The notes under the pieces are model-generated. The model ran no database searches, had not been told where the DNA came from, and worked only from the letters and a program-made list of their open reading frames with translations. From Deltaproteobacteria bacterium CG_4_9_14_3_um_filter_63_12 (GTDB lineage: Bacteria; Myxococcota_A; Bradymonadia; UBA4248; UM-FILTER-63-12), in NCBI GenBank assembly GCA_002789955.1, contig PFUG01000443.1, forward strand, positions 1-43,001: DNA of 43,001 bases, read 5' to 3'. This document shows positions 31,406 to 40,600 of this stretch, piece after piece. The position numbers were made by a program, and so were the translations under genes. The stretch's first letter is position 1; every line of letters starts with the position of its first letter.

Positions 31406-33103
31406 TCACGAGGGACTCTGTCGTCTCTTCGCGGCCCGTTTCTCTTTCGCCGTCGTGGGGTCGACCGTGATGTCTGCCGGAGAACTAGTAGGGGTTGCCT
31501 TCGCCTTCTTCTTCTTGGTGTAGACCACTTGGAGCACACCGATTGTGCTGCTGACGAGGATGTAGAGATTCAGGCCCGAGGGGAGGAAGAGCATGACCAC
31601 GATGAAGACCAGCGGGAAGACGGTCATCATGACTTTCTGCCGGACGTCGGTGGTCGGCGTCGGACTGAGTTTCTGCTGCAGGAAGAAGAGGGCCCCTGCG
31701 ATTACAGGGAGAATGTAGTAGGGGTCGGCGGCCGAGAGGTCGTGGATCCAGAGCCCGAAGTCCGCTCGATAGAGCTCTGCGGTGACGTAGATGGTGCGGT
31801 AGAGCGCAAACCAGATAGGGATTTGAAGGAGCAGAGGAAGGCAGCCGAAGGGGCTGACGTTGTTCTCTCTGAACAGCTCCATTTGCTTCTGCTGGAGGAG
31901 CGTCGGGTCGTTCTTGTATTTTTCTTGGAGCTCCTTGATCAGCGGGCTGATGTCCCGCATTCGCATCATCGATTCCTGGCTCTTCTGGGTGATGGGCCAA
32001 ACCGCTCCGCGAATCAGGATGGTCAGGAAGATGATCGCGAGTCCCCAGTTACCGAAGACCGAGAACAGCTTTCTCAGCAGCCAAGCGATGGGGCGAGCAA
32101 GGATCTCCACCCAGCCATAGTCGACCGCTCGGTCGATCTCATGGCCGAATTCGCTGAGTGAGCCAATCTCCTTTGGACCGAAGTAGAGCTCGAACGACAG
32201 GGTACGGCTCTCCCCCTTGGGGATAGTGACTTCGTTCTCAAGAACGGCTTCGACGTCGTCGCCGTCTCCCGCGATACGACAACCGTTCGCTCCATCCGAG
32301 GCATACGCAACGGAGGCGAAATACGACTCGTTGACCGCGATCCACTCGACAGAGTTTTCGTAGACCTCGGCGTCATCGCCGGTGTCAACGCGCTCGACGT
32401 CCCCGTCGGTGAAGCACACCGCATCGACAATGCGGCCCTGGGAAAAGAAGCCAGGTTTTTCGGCCTCGAGCTGTTTGTTGAAGAGTGACAGGCTATGCGT
32501 GTCGGTGTGGATTGTGGTGCCGAGGTTCGTGACTTTGACCTCGAGGTTGACGGCGTAAGGGGTGTCTCCAATAAAGAAGGTCTTCTCGACGGAGCTGAGT
32601 CCGTCCTCACTGACCCACTTGTAGTGGACTCGTTCGTCGGAAGCCGTGACGACCTCGAAAGGGGTCTGTCCATCAACTGGAAGCGCAGAGAAATTGCTCT
32701 CGAGGGGGAGCAACTCAGGGAGCTCGCCATCCACGAGTCCATCGTACAGTGAAGCGGTGAGGCTAGGGTGTTCGATGTAGCGGGCGGGCTGCATGACGTT
32801 GAAATTCGCGACCCTAGCGCCGACGTTGGTGAGTTCCATGAGGAAGTAGTCGGTCTTGAGAAAAGCACTTTCGTGCGGGATTTCGCGGGGTGTGGTAGTC
32901 AGCGGGGCGGTCTCAGCTGCCTTGGTCCCGTCGGTTTTGGGGTCGCCGCCCTCGGGTTTGGTGACCTCTTCGGCAACTGTGGCTGCGTCGGATTCTTCCT
33001 CAGGTGGAGCGGGGGGCTCGAAGAAGAAGAGCTGCCAGGCGAGGAGGATCGCCATCGAAACGCCGACTGCTAGGAACAGCCGCTTGTTGTCGGAACTGAA
33101 CAT
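31406..33103 (-). CDS. yidC: Membrane protein insertase YidC
   Basis: A 565-aa YidC of the Gram-negative type. An N-terminal helix (about 9-26, FLAVGVSMAILLAWQLFFF) is followed by an acidic linker and the large periplasmic beta domain (about 80-320). The five conserved C-terminal helices follow. The groove Arg is in ILIRGAVWPIT, and the family blocks GLWIHDLSAADPYYILP and FLPSGLNLYILVS are present. A basic tail (KKKKAKA and KEKRAAKRR) would help bind ribosomes. It inserts inner-membrane proteins with or without SecYEG. It is preceded by yidD (34 bases) and followed by khpB (91 bases). Confidence 0.98.
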   Translation of the reverse strand: MFSSDNKRLFLAVGVSMAILLAWQLFFFEPPAPPEEESDAATVAEEVTKPEGGDPKTDGTKAAETAPLTTTPREIPHESAFLKTDYFLMELTNVGARVANFNVMQPARYIEHPSLTASLYDGLVDGELPELLPLESNFSALPVDGQTPFEVVTASDERVHYKWVSEDGLSSVEKTFFIGDTPYAVNLEVKVTNLGTTIHTDTHSLSLFNKQLEAEKPGFFSQGRIVDAVCFTDGDVERVDTGDDAEVYENSVEWIAVNESYFASVAYASDGANGCRIAGDGDDVEAVLENEVTIPKGESRTLSFELYFGPKEIGSLSEFGHEIDRAVDYGWVEILARPIAWLLRKLFSVFGNWGLAIIFLTILIRGAVWPITQKSQESMMRMRDISPLIKELQEKYKNDPTLLQQKQMELFRENNVSPFGCLPLLLQIPIWFALYRTIYVTAELYRADFGLWIHDLSAADPYYILPVIAGALFFLQQKLSPTPTTDVRQKVMMTVFPLVFIVVMLFLPSGLNLYILVSSTIGVLQVVYTKKKKAKATPTSSPADITVDPTTAKEKRAAKRRQSPS

Positions 33104-33136
33104 TAGACCCTGCCCTCACAAAAGCTGACGAAGAAA

Positions 33137-33349
33137 TCAAGTCAGCGGATCGTATCCACCGGGGTGGAAGGGGTGGCATTTCGCCAGCCGCCGAATTCCC
33201 AGCATCCAACCCCTCAGGCCACCATATTTCTGCAGCGCCTGACGGGTATATTCGGAGCAGCTGGGTTGAAAACGGCAACTTGGAGGCAGGGCGCCTGAAA
33301 GGTATCTCTGATAGAGACCGATAAACCACAACGACGGTGTCTTAAGGAT
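33137..33349 (-). CDS. yidD: Membrane protein insertion efficiency factor YidD
   Basis: About 70 aa. The YidD signature is complete: IGLYQRYLSGALPPSCRFQP, then SCSEYTRQALQKYG, then RRLAKCHPFHPGGYDP, with the Cys residues of the family. The gene lies between rnpA and yidC, its usual place. No ATG, GTG or TTG exists in frame between the rnpA stop and the conserved region except a TTG at 33331, which is 19 bases from the ribosome binding site. An ATC at 33349 has GAGGTG four bases upstream (AGAGGTGGGGC-ATC), so I take ATC as the start. The product would begin (M)LKTPSLWFIG, a normal YidD N terminus. Product is certain, start moderately so. Confidence 0.85.
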   Translation of the reverse strand: MLKTPSLWFIGLYQRYLSGALPPSCRFQPSCSEYTRQALQKYGGLRGWMLGIRRLAKCHPFHPGGYDPLT

Positions 33350-33366
33350 GCCCCACCTCTTGGCGG

Positions 33367-33771
33367 TTAGCGCCCCTGCTGAGTGGGCTTCACCCGTCGT
33401 TGGAGAGCGGCGCCGAGGTTGAGGATCTCCTCGGTCAGCACCGCAAAGCTCGCCGTCGCGGCCTCCCTTCGCGCAATAAAGATGAGGTCCATCCCCGCAG
33501 GAATCCGAGCTTTGTTCTTGCGGAAGATCTCTCGGAGCCGACGCTTCACCAAATTGCGCACAACCGCCTTCCCAACTTTCCGGCTGACGGTCAATCCGAT
33601 TCGCGTCCACGGCTGCTGTCCTTGGCGTGCAATAACCACGACGAAGCGGCCTGCACGCCGAGTTCCCGACCTCTGGAGCTGCCGGAACTCCTTGCCCTTC
33701 CGAATTCGCTCGGCACGGCCGAAGCTTTCACCGCAGCGCAGAAGGGGGAAGTGTGCGTTAGAAGGTTCGAT
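33367..33771 (-). CDS. rnpA: Ribonuclease P protein component
   Basis: The protein subunit of RNase P, which matures tRNA 5' ends. The signature VVRNLVKRRLREIFRKN is present, and the conserved N-terminal part reads FGRAERIRKGKEFRQLQRSG. That part lies upstream of the first in-frame GTG (33639), so the usual starts cannot give a whole protein. From the stop codon upstream of it to this GTG the frame has no ATG, GTG or TTG. Candidates are ATC at 33771 (134 aa; AGGG five bases upstream, one base after the rpmH stop), CTG at 33741 (124 aa) and ATT at 33705 (112 aa). ATC is preferred for its coupling to rpmH. The 3' end is firm. Confidence 0.85.
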   Translation of the reverse strand: MEPSNAHFPLLRCGESFGRAERIRKGKEFRQLQRSGTRRAGRFVVVIARQGQQPWTRIGLTVSRKVGKAVVRNLVKRRLREIFRKNKARIPAGMDLIFIARREAATASFAVLTEEILNLGAALQRRVKPTQQGR

Positions 33772-33772
33772 C

Positions 33773-33925
33773 TCAGCCCTTCGTCGCGACAGTAGGAGCC
33801 AGGCGCTTGCGGCCTTTACGGCGGCGATCGGCGATGACCCGACGTCCCTGTGCGGTAGACATGCGTTTGCGGTAACCGTGCTTGCGACGGCGTTTTACAT
33901 TGCTGGGCTGGTATGTGCGTTTCAT
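33773..33925 (-). CDS. rpmH: 50S ribosomal protein L34
   Basis: A 50-aa, very basic ribosomal protein, [20 protein letters not shown] at the start and [10 protein letters not shown] at the end. The ATG at 33925 has AAGGA upstream. It opens the conserved rpmH-rnpA-yidD-yidC-khpB order. Its stop codon lies one base before the putative ATC start of rnpA. It is too short to be noticed by length filters but is unmistakable. Confidence 0.97.
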   Translation of the reverse strand: MKRTYQPSNVKRRRKHGYRKRMSTAQGRRVIADRRRKGRKRLAPTVATKG

Positions 33926-34306
33926 GGTCCTTAGGCTCCATTACGGCATTCTAGAAGAACTGTGTCTTCCCGAGCGCCTTTCTCTTGGCGGTTCCCTCTG
34001 GAATGCCCGGTGCGAAGGCGCGCTAAAGTGGCACAGCATGCACGTCGTGTCAAGCCAGAGATCTGGGTTTGTGCCGTGAAGCGAATCGAAGGTTGCTGCT
34101 CTCCCCCCAATCAATCTATGCTCGTGTCGCGGGGGCAAAACCAATTCATCCATGGGGCATCTTGCTCAAAGACGTCCCCAGGCGTGAGGGTGTTCTCGCG
34201 ACCACCCAGAAGGAACTCTTGTTCAGCCGCGACCCGTTCGGCCCGCCCATCTTGCCTCCGTTCCTCACAGCTCGGGAGGCTTTACCGCCCGGAGAGTAGC
34301 AGGCCA
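33926..34306. other. Divergent intergenic region between rpmH and the UbiB-like kinase gene
   Basis: This 381-base region has no gene I can support; open frames here have no domain content. It must hold the minus-strand rpmH promoter and the plus-strand kinase promoter. A TAGAAT on the minus strand (33953-33948) is a possible -10 box for rpmH, without a convincing -35. dnaA, often upstream of rpmH, is absent, and I see no DnaA-box cluster. Confidence 0.5.
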
Positions 34307-35629
34307 ATGACCGCCTTCGACGACAAAGGACCCGCGACAAAGGGGCGACGCTTCTTCAAGCTGGCGGGAATGACCGCTTCGGTCGCCAGCCGCTATGCTT
34401 CGTCGCGTCTCAAATCGGTATTCCTGTCCAAAGAAAGACAGGATGAGGACCGCAAGACGACCAACCAGGACATTGGCCATCGCATCGCGCAGACTCTCGG
34501 AGAGCTCAAGGGAGCCGCGATGAAGATCGGCCAGATGGCGTCGATCGGCAGCGACATTCTGCCCCAAGAGATCGCCGACGCCCTCAAGGTCCTGCAGAAG
34601 AAGGCGCCGCCCGTCCCGTTTCGGGTGATCGAGGAGATGATCGAGGCCGAGTTCAGCCTCTCGCCACAACTCCTGTATCGTTCCTTCGACAAGGAACCGT
34701 TTGCCTCGGCCTCCATTGGACAGGTCCACCGAGCAGTTACGGACGACGGGCGCGAGGTGGTCGTCAAGGTGCAGTACCCTGGTGTGGACACCTCGGTCGA
34801 CTCCGACCTCGCTCATTTGAAGCTTGCCCTCAAGGCCTCCGGGCTACTCAAGATCAACAAGCGCACCGTGAACGAGCTCTTCGACGAGCTCAGAACACAC
34901 CTCCACGAAGAGCTGGACTACTGCAACGAAGCGGACAACGTCCGCCTTTTCGGGTTGCACCATGCCTCCCAAGAGTTCGCCCACATCCCGGAAGTTGTCG
35001 GCGAGCGAAGCGCCAAGCGGGTCTTGACCCTGACTTATTTGCCGGGGGACGACATCAACTCCTTGGATGAAAAGGGGTACTCACAAGAAACCCGCAACCG
35101 GATTGGCGAGAACCTCTACAAGATCACAGCCAGTCAGATCTTCGATCTGAAGGCCATTCACGCCGATCCGAATCCTGCCAATTTCGCTTTTCGGCCCGAC
35201 GGAAGCGTCGTTATCTACGACTTCGGCTGCGTCAAACACCTCAAGCACGACATCGTTGACGCCATCAGCCGAATCATTCGGGACAGCATCGACGAGGACT
35301 ACGATGCGATCGACAAGTGCCTTGTCGACCTCGGCGCCAGGGTTCCTGGAGGTCCTCCTGTGGAGCCCGAGTACTACAAGATTTGGCGAGACATTCTGCT
35401 CGAGCCGTTCCTGTGTGAGGGCCCGTTCGACTACGGCAGTGCGACGATCCATGAGGAGGTCGTCAAGCTGATCCCTGGCATAATGAAGAGGCTAGGGTCC
35501 TTTCAGCCAGCGGTCGAAGTGGTCTTCGTCGACCGCGTGATTGGGGGCCACTATGGCAACCTTCGCAAGATCCGTGCGATCGGGAAGTTCATCGACTTGA
35601 TCAAGCCCTACTGCCCCGTCAGGGAGTGA
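34307..35629 (+). CDS. ABC1/ADCK/UbiB-family atypical kinase-like ATPase
   Basis: A 440-aa member of the UbiB/AarF/ABC1 family, linked in other organisms to ubiquinone or lipid metabolism. The KxGQ motif is intact (Lys73 in MKIGQMAS), as are the Ala-rich loop (FASASIGQVHRA), the ATP-site Lys154 (VVVKVQYPG), the HAD-like catalytic block (HADPNPANF, His285 and Asp287) and DFG (Asp305 in YDFGCVK). The Asn in HADPNPANF replaces the more common His of HADxHPGN. The start is the ATG at 34307; the frame is open back to 33962 without homology. Its 3' end overlaps the next (convergent) gene by 11 bases. The true substrate is unknown. Confidence 0.9.
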   Translation: MTAFDDKGPATKGRRFFKLAGMTASVASRYASSRLKSVFLSKERQDEDRKTTNQDIGHRIAQTLGELKGAAMKIGQMASIGSDILPQEIADALKVLQKKAPPVPFRVIEEMIEAEFSLSPQLLYRSFDKEPFASASIGQVHRAVTDDGREVVVKVQYPGVDTSVDSDLAHLKLALKASGLLKINKRTVNELFDELRTHLHEELDYCNEADNVRLFGLHHASQEFAHIPEVVGERSAKRVLTLTYLPGDDINSLDEKGYSQETRNRIGENLYKITASQIFDLKAIHADPNPANFAFRPDGSVVIYDFGCVKHLKHDIVDAISRIIRDSIDEDYDAIDKCLVDLGARVPGGPPVEPEYYKIWRDILLEPFLCEGPFDYGSATIHEEVVKLIPGIMKRLGSFQPAVEVVFVDRVIGGHYGNLRKIRAIGKFIDLIKPYCPVRE

Positions 35630-37571
35630 CGGCGGCCTCGGTTTCGAGCGGGCTGAGTTCGACGCCAGCCAGAATCCCCTCGAGGACGGCTACACCGCGT
35701 CCGCCGGAGGGCAGAATCCCCTCCATCCACCCCACCTTCGTGCCACTGCGTGCGTAGGCGCTGAAATAGTTCCTCTGAGGGCCGTAGCGTTTGGTGAAGA
35801 GGTCGAGAACTGCGGCCTCGAACGCCGCGGCGCTCTCCTCGTCGTCCCAAACGGAGACGTGGAGCACCAACGCCTTGTGGCCGAACCCGAACGACCACAG
35901 CTTGTCGCCGTCCCAGGCGCTCGCCAGCTCGGCGGCGGCCGGATTGTTGCCCACCAGCTCGAGCCAAGAGCGAAGCCCCAGCTCGCCCATCACGTTCTCG
36001 TACTCGGGTGCCCCATCCGCTTTCAGGCTGCTCATGGGCAGCTCAACGGAGATGCGCAACACAGGGTCGAGCGTGAAGTCCTTCTGTGGGTGGAGAATCT
36101 CCTGGCTCGAATGCGGCGGGGTCATGAAGAGAGCGGCACGGTCAGGTGTCTTCGTCAGGCGTGCTCGTACGTACCGAGCGCCCTCGAATTCGGGAAAGAG
36201 CGCGATGGCTTGGATGAAGGCTGGTAGCCCCTGCAGGCTCTCTGAGCTCCGGACTCGAAGCTCCAACTCGGAGAGCAAACGAAGCGCCTCTGGAGAATCG
36301 ACGAAGAAGCCATCCCCAAACTGACTGTCCAGGTACGTAGAGAACGCCTCGCCTTGCAGCAGAGCCATCGCCGCGATCCCCCGATCATCGCTCTGCGGCC
36401 CCAGCGTCTCGCCGTCAAAGACCTTGTCCACCTCGAGGTGCTGGTACTGCAGCCAATAGGCCAGCTCTCGCAACGGCGGATCGACGGCCTCGGCGCGGCG
36501 CACGACGACACGCTCGACCTCATCGAAATACTGCTCGACCCCGTCGAGCATGATCTTTCGCATCATTTGGGCATAGTCGAACAACTTTGGTGGCAACAGT
36601 CCCATCGTCGTCAGCGCACGCCCTTCGGCCACGAGCCTCTCCAACGGAGCGTGTCGGTCCACGAAGGCGGCTCGCCGGGCATCGAATTCAGCACTGGGTA
36701 GTGTGACGATGGCGTCCGGCTCAGGCGGTTCGCCGCCATGGCGACTCCACTCCAGCAGCGCGAGGCGGGCGGTCTCGTATTGTCCCGGATTCGAGGCGAC
36801 GAGCACCGCCTTCCTCACGACCGGAACCTCGGGCAGCGCCGCAACCTCCTCCGGCGAAACGTCCTCGTCCGGTCGCTCATCCGTCGCAGGCGGAGGAGTT
36901 GGGCGCGTGAGCAGCACCAGCGCCACGACGAGCGCGGAAAGTCCCAAGCCCGCTCCGAGCCACTTCGTCCACGAGGTCGAGGGCCGCCGCCCCAAAAGCT
37001 CCAGCTCGCGCCGATCGCGCATGACGAGAACCTCGCCAGCCCCAGCGCGCCGCTTCCTCTTCCTGCTTTTCCCCTCGAGAAGGTCGCCCTCACCGAGGTC
37101 AGCTCCTGGCGCAGAGGTCGCAGCTTCACGAGCGGCACGCACCTCCACCTCGAGGGCAGCGACCGCGGCCGAGGATTGCTCGCTGGTCGCTTCTCCACCC
37201 TCCGAAGTCGTCGGCAGCTCTGCCAGGCTGGGTGTTGCCCGTGGATTTGCCGGCCCCCCGCCTTCTTTGCTGCGTCTTGTTCGCCCTGACCTGTGTGGGT
37301 CGGCCTTGGTGCGGCCGTTTGTTACGCGCTGGGCTCGGGGCGCGGCAGCACTCTCTTGGGCGTCGAGGCCGGCCTTCTCCCAAAGACGTTGCACCCTTTC
37401 GCGAGCGCGCTCGGCGTCCTGCCGAGCCTTCAACGCGACGAGCAACTGCTGCACCTCGGCACCAGACAGCTCATCGCGCTTGTGGCGCGCCACTTGGCTG
37501 AGCAACCTCTGAGCCTCTCCTTGGTTCAGAGAGAGCTCGAGCATCTTGCGAATGGTAGAGCGGCTGAACAC
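35619..37571 (-). CDS. Membrane-anchored protein of unknown function, paired with a TPR protein
   Basis: A 650-aa protein not recognised. The N-terminal part (about 1-75) is helical and charged, followed by a low-complexity Arg/Ser/Glu/Ala linker (to about 200) and one transmembrane helix (about 204-223, GAGLGLSALVVALVLLT). The C-terminal 420 residues are mixed alpha/beta and should lie outside the membrane. No catalytic motif is clear. The start is taken as GTG at 37571, 34 bases after the stop of the giant TPR gene, with AGAGGG 12 bases upstream; an ATG at 37544 is an alternative. The short gap suggests one operon with that gene, so the two products may form a complex (inference). Confidence 0.75.
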   Translation of the reverse strand: MFSRSTIRKMLELSLNQGEAQRLLSQVARHKRDELSGAEVQQLLVALKARQDAERARERVQRLWEKAGLDAQESAAAPRAQRVTNGRTKADPHRSGRTRRSKEGGGPANPRATPSLAELPTTSEGGEATSEQSSAAVAALEVEVRAAREAATSAPGADLGEGDLLEGKSRKRKRRAGAGEVLVMRDRRELELLGRRPSTSWTKWLGAGLGLSALVVALVLLTRPTPPPATDERPDEDVSPEEVAALPEVPVVRKAVLVASNPGQYETARLALLEWSRHGGEPPEPDAIVTLPSAEFDARRAAFVDRHAPLERLVAEGRALTTMGLLPPKLFDYAQMMRKIMLDGVEQYFDEVERVVVRRAEAVDPPLRELAYWLQYQHLEVDKVFDGETLGPQSDDRGIAAMALLQGEAFSTYLDSQFGDGFFVDSPEALRLLSELELRVRSSESLQGLPAFIQAIALFPEFEGARYVRARLTKTPDRAALFMTPPHSSQEILHPQKDFTLDPVLRISVELPMSSLKADGAPEYENVMGELGLRSWLELVGNNPAAAELASAWDGDKLWSFGFGHKALVLHVSVWDDEESAAAFEAAVLDLFTKRYGPQRNYFSAYARSGTKVGWMEGILPSGGRGVAVLEGILAGVELSPLETEAAVTP

Positions 37572-37605
37572 TTGGACAAAAGCCCTCTTCGAGTATCAAG
37601 GAGAC

Positions 37606-40600
37606 TCAGCGTCCTGATTTCGTCACCTGAGTGTCTTTCCAAAGTTGTTGCAGCGAATCACGGTATTCCTCGCCAATCAAGAAGCGCAACAAGCCCTCCG
37701 AGGGCGTATTCAGCTCGGTGAGTGCCACAGCGGGGGACCTCGAAACCACACACGCCAGCCGAATGGCTCGCTCTACTTCGGCAAGTCGCAGCTCGCTTGG
37801 AGTGCAGCTCGAAGTGTCCTTGTCAGGCAGGTTCTTGATGGTTTTCTTCACGACCCTCGGGAGGTGTTTGAGGATGCTCTTCCTCAACGTTCGCGCGTCT
37901 GGATCGGCCGGCTTCCTCTGATACACCGCCTCCAGCAGTTGACTGATCTGCGCATCCGAGAGCTGACAGAGCAGCGCGCCAGCGCTCGCATTGAGGACCG
38001 CAGCGAAGCTGACCCAGAAGTTCAGCGCCAAAGGTTTCCGCAGCAGGCTCTCGTCAAGCCACAGTTCGGGCGAAGCTGCGATTCGCGGCGTGCATTTCCA
38101 GGGCTCTGAGCCGCTAGGTCCGATGACGATCCGTGGGCTCCCGAGCCCGAGCGCTTCGAAGACGCGTGTGGCAGCCACATAGGCGGGATGACTGCGCTCG
38201 AGGGGGCGTCCGGTGTCCGCGGGAAAGAGCTCGCCGAGGTGAGGTGCCAGCTCGGTCAGCAGCGCGATCTCATCGCAACGTAGCGCCGGGAGAGGGAATT
38301 TCGAGAGGTCGAGCGCACGTCCAGGCAACTCCAAGTGCCCGCCGGGTTCCGGTTCGTCGACCTCGAGCTCCTCGCCTTCCAAGACACTGAGCACAGCGGC
38401 TACCGCGTTGGCGCAGTGGACCTCACCCTGCTTGTCCAGAATGCGAATGAGCCCGGTGAATCCTTCTTTCGACTCCAAGTTCGCTTCTACGACCTCGCGG
38501 TAGTGGGCCTCGGCTTTCTTCAGTTGGTTGTCGGCCTCATAGGTGCGGGCACGAATGAGGTTGGTTTTCTCGTTGCTCATACCTCCCAACACATCGTTGA
38601 GGTACGTGATGGCCTGACCGAGGTGACCCGCGTCCAGGAGCAGTCCAGCCAGCGTCGCCTTGAGCGCGCCGTCTTCGTCGGGATCGCTGCCATCGGCGAG
38701 CAGGGCTTTGCCGACCTCGATGAGCCTCGGCAGCTCGTGTTGAGTCCTGTATTCCTCGACGAGGTCGGTCATGACGTCATTGTCGTTCATGGCCTCGACA
38801 AGCGCCTCGGACTCGAACCCTCGTCTCTCGTCTTCCGCCCACAGCGCGCGTCGAGCGACATCGGCGAGACGCACCATGGCCCAAACGCGCTCTGCGGTAT
38901 TGCCGCGCTCGACCACGATCTCGAGCAGCTCCCGCGCTCGCTCCCACTCTCGATCTTCGATGGCGAGCCCGATCGCCAGCTTGGAGGCCTCGAGGTCGTC
39001 CGGGAACTCTGACAGGATGCGCGTCAGAGAGGCGCGCGCGCGCTGGGTTTGTCTCAGCCGTTCGAGCTGGATGCGCGCTTGCTGCATCAGCGCGCTGTGT
39101 CGGACTTCCGGCGAGCTCGTGACATCGACCAGGCGGCCGAGGATCTGGGCCCCCTCGGCCCACCGTCCCTGTTCGCCGAGCAGCTCGGCTTGGGCGACCA
39201 ACGCCCCCTCGGCATCCGGGGTGATGGCCAACAGCTTGGTCAGCTCCGCCGATGCCGCCGCGAGGTCACGGATTTCGTCGCGCAAAAGGACCGCGTGTCG
39301 GCGCAACAGCTCGACCCTTGCGGCTTTGGGGGAGGCCTCGATGCAGCGCGTGTAGAGCCGGGACAATACGTCCAGCTCACCCCGGTCGCGGAGCAGCTTC
39401 TCAGCCATCCCGAAAGCCTCCTGATGCGTCGGATCGTGCGACAGCGCCACCGCCAACGAGGCCAGTCCGCGAGAGCTGTCCTGTACCTCGTCGGACCACA
39501 GATCCGCTGCCTTCAAACAATAAGAGAAACGATTCTCGGGGTCGGCGCAGGCCTCCGCCAAACGGTCGCAAAGGGTCGCGAGCTCGCGCCAGTCTTCCTC
39601 GAGCTCGGACAAGTGGGCGAGCGCCAGCAACGCGGGCAGGCAGTGGGCGTCGAAGTTCAAGCATTCTCTGGCGACGCGCTTGGCCTCCTGCGGTTTCTTG
39701 GCGTCGACGTAAGACAAAATGGCCCCCGAAAGAATCTGCACACGGGAATCCGGGTCACTGGCTTGTAGGGCCATGCGCTCACGTACGACGGCGAGCGTTC
39801 CCCAGTCCTGAGCGGTGTTGAGGAGCCGCTCCAGGGTCCACAGCACGTTGAGCGAATCAGGCTGTCTTGCGTGAGCGTCATGAGAGGGCGCCAGGGCGAG
39901 CCTGACCTCATCCTGCTCGAGCTCGAAGCGATTGGCGCTCTCCAAGAAGTAGCTCGAGGAGAGCAGGGCGTCCTCGCTGTGCTCCCCCATTGTTCGCAGC
40001 CACTGCGCCAAGTCTTCGCTCTTGAGTTGCCGACGTACCCGGGTCAAGACTCCCCGCAAGTGCGGTTCGTACTGGGTCACTTCGCCGGAGGCGGCCTGAT
40101 AGAGCGGAAGGTCGGGGGATTCGCCGAGTCTGAACTCCTGGACCGAGGCCAGCTCGAGCTCGAGGCGGCTGAGCTCTTCACCGGGTTTGGTCACCGCTCG
40201 CAGCTTCTCCAAGAGTTTCGCGACCGCCTTCCACTTCTTTGCCCTGCGCAAGACGCGGAGCAGCCCATAGGACGCTTCGCGCGAGTGTTCGACCAGACCA
40301 TCGACTTCCCGGAACAGCCGCTCGGCACGCTCCAGATCATTGAGCACCCAGTCGCTGATCTCGGCCGCCCTGCACAAGGCGCGGGTGGCCTCCTCAGCGT
40401 CGGCGTGCTGGGCGTAGCGCTCGAGCATCAGCACCAAATCACTCCAACGAGTCTCGCTTCTCAGGACGCTCTCGAGATCCCAGGCCGCGGAGCGTCGGGC
40501 GGGCTCGAGCTCGAGCACGTGTTCAAAAGCCTCGACGACCTTAGGAGCGTCGCCGAGTTGGGCGTGCGCAGTGGCGATCTCAGCCCACAGGTCACCGGCC

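Noticed and set aside
31241..32161. Open frame on the plus strand opposite yidC and khpB
   Set aside because: The minus-strand genes are unmistakable; the plus-strand translation is a low-complexity Glu/Asp/Arg-rich shadow.
33773..34306. Replication origin near rpmH-rnpA-yidC
   Set aside because: dnaA and dnaN are absent, and no cluster of DnaA boxes or AT-rich unwinding region is seen, although this gene group is often near oriC.
33962..34306. N-terminal extension of the UbiB-like kinase
   Set aside because: The frame is open but carries no conserved sequence, and the ATG at 34307 begins a normal family N terminus.
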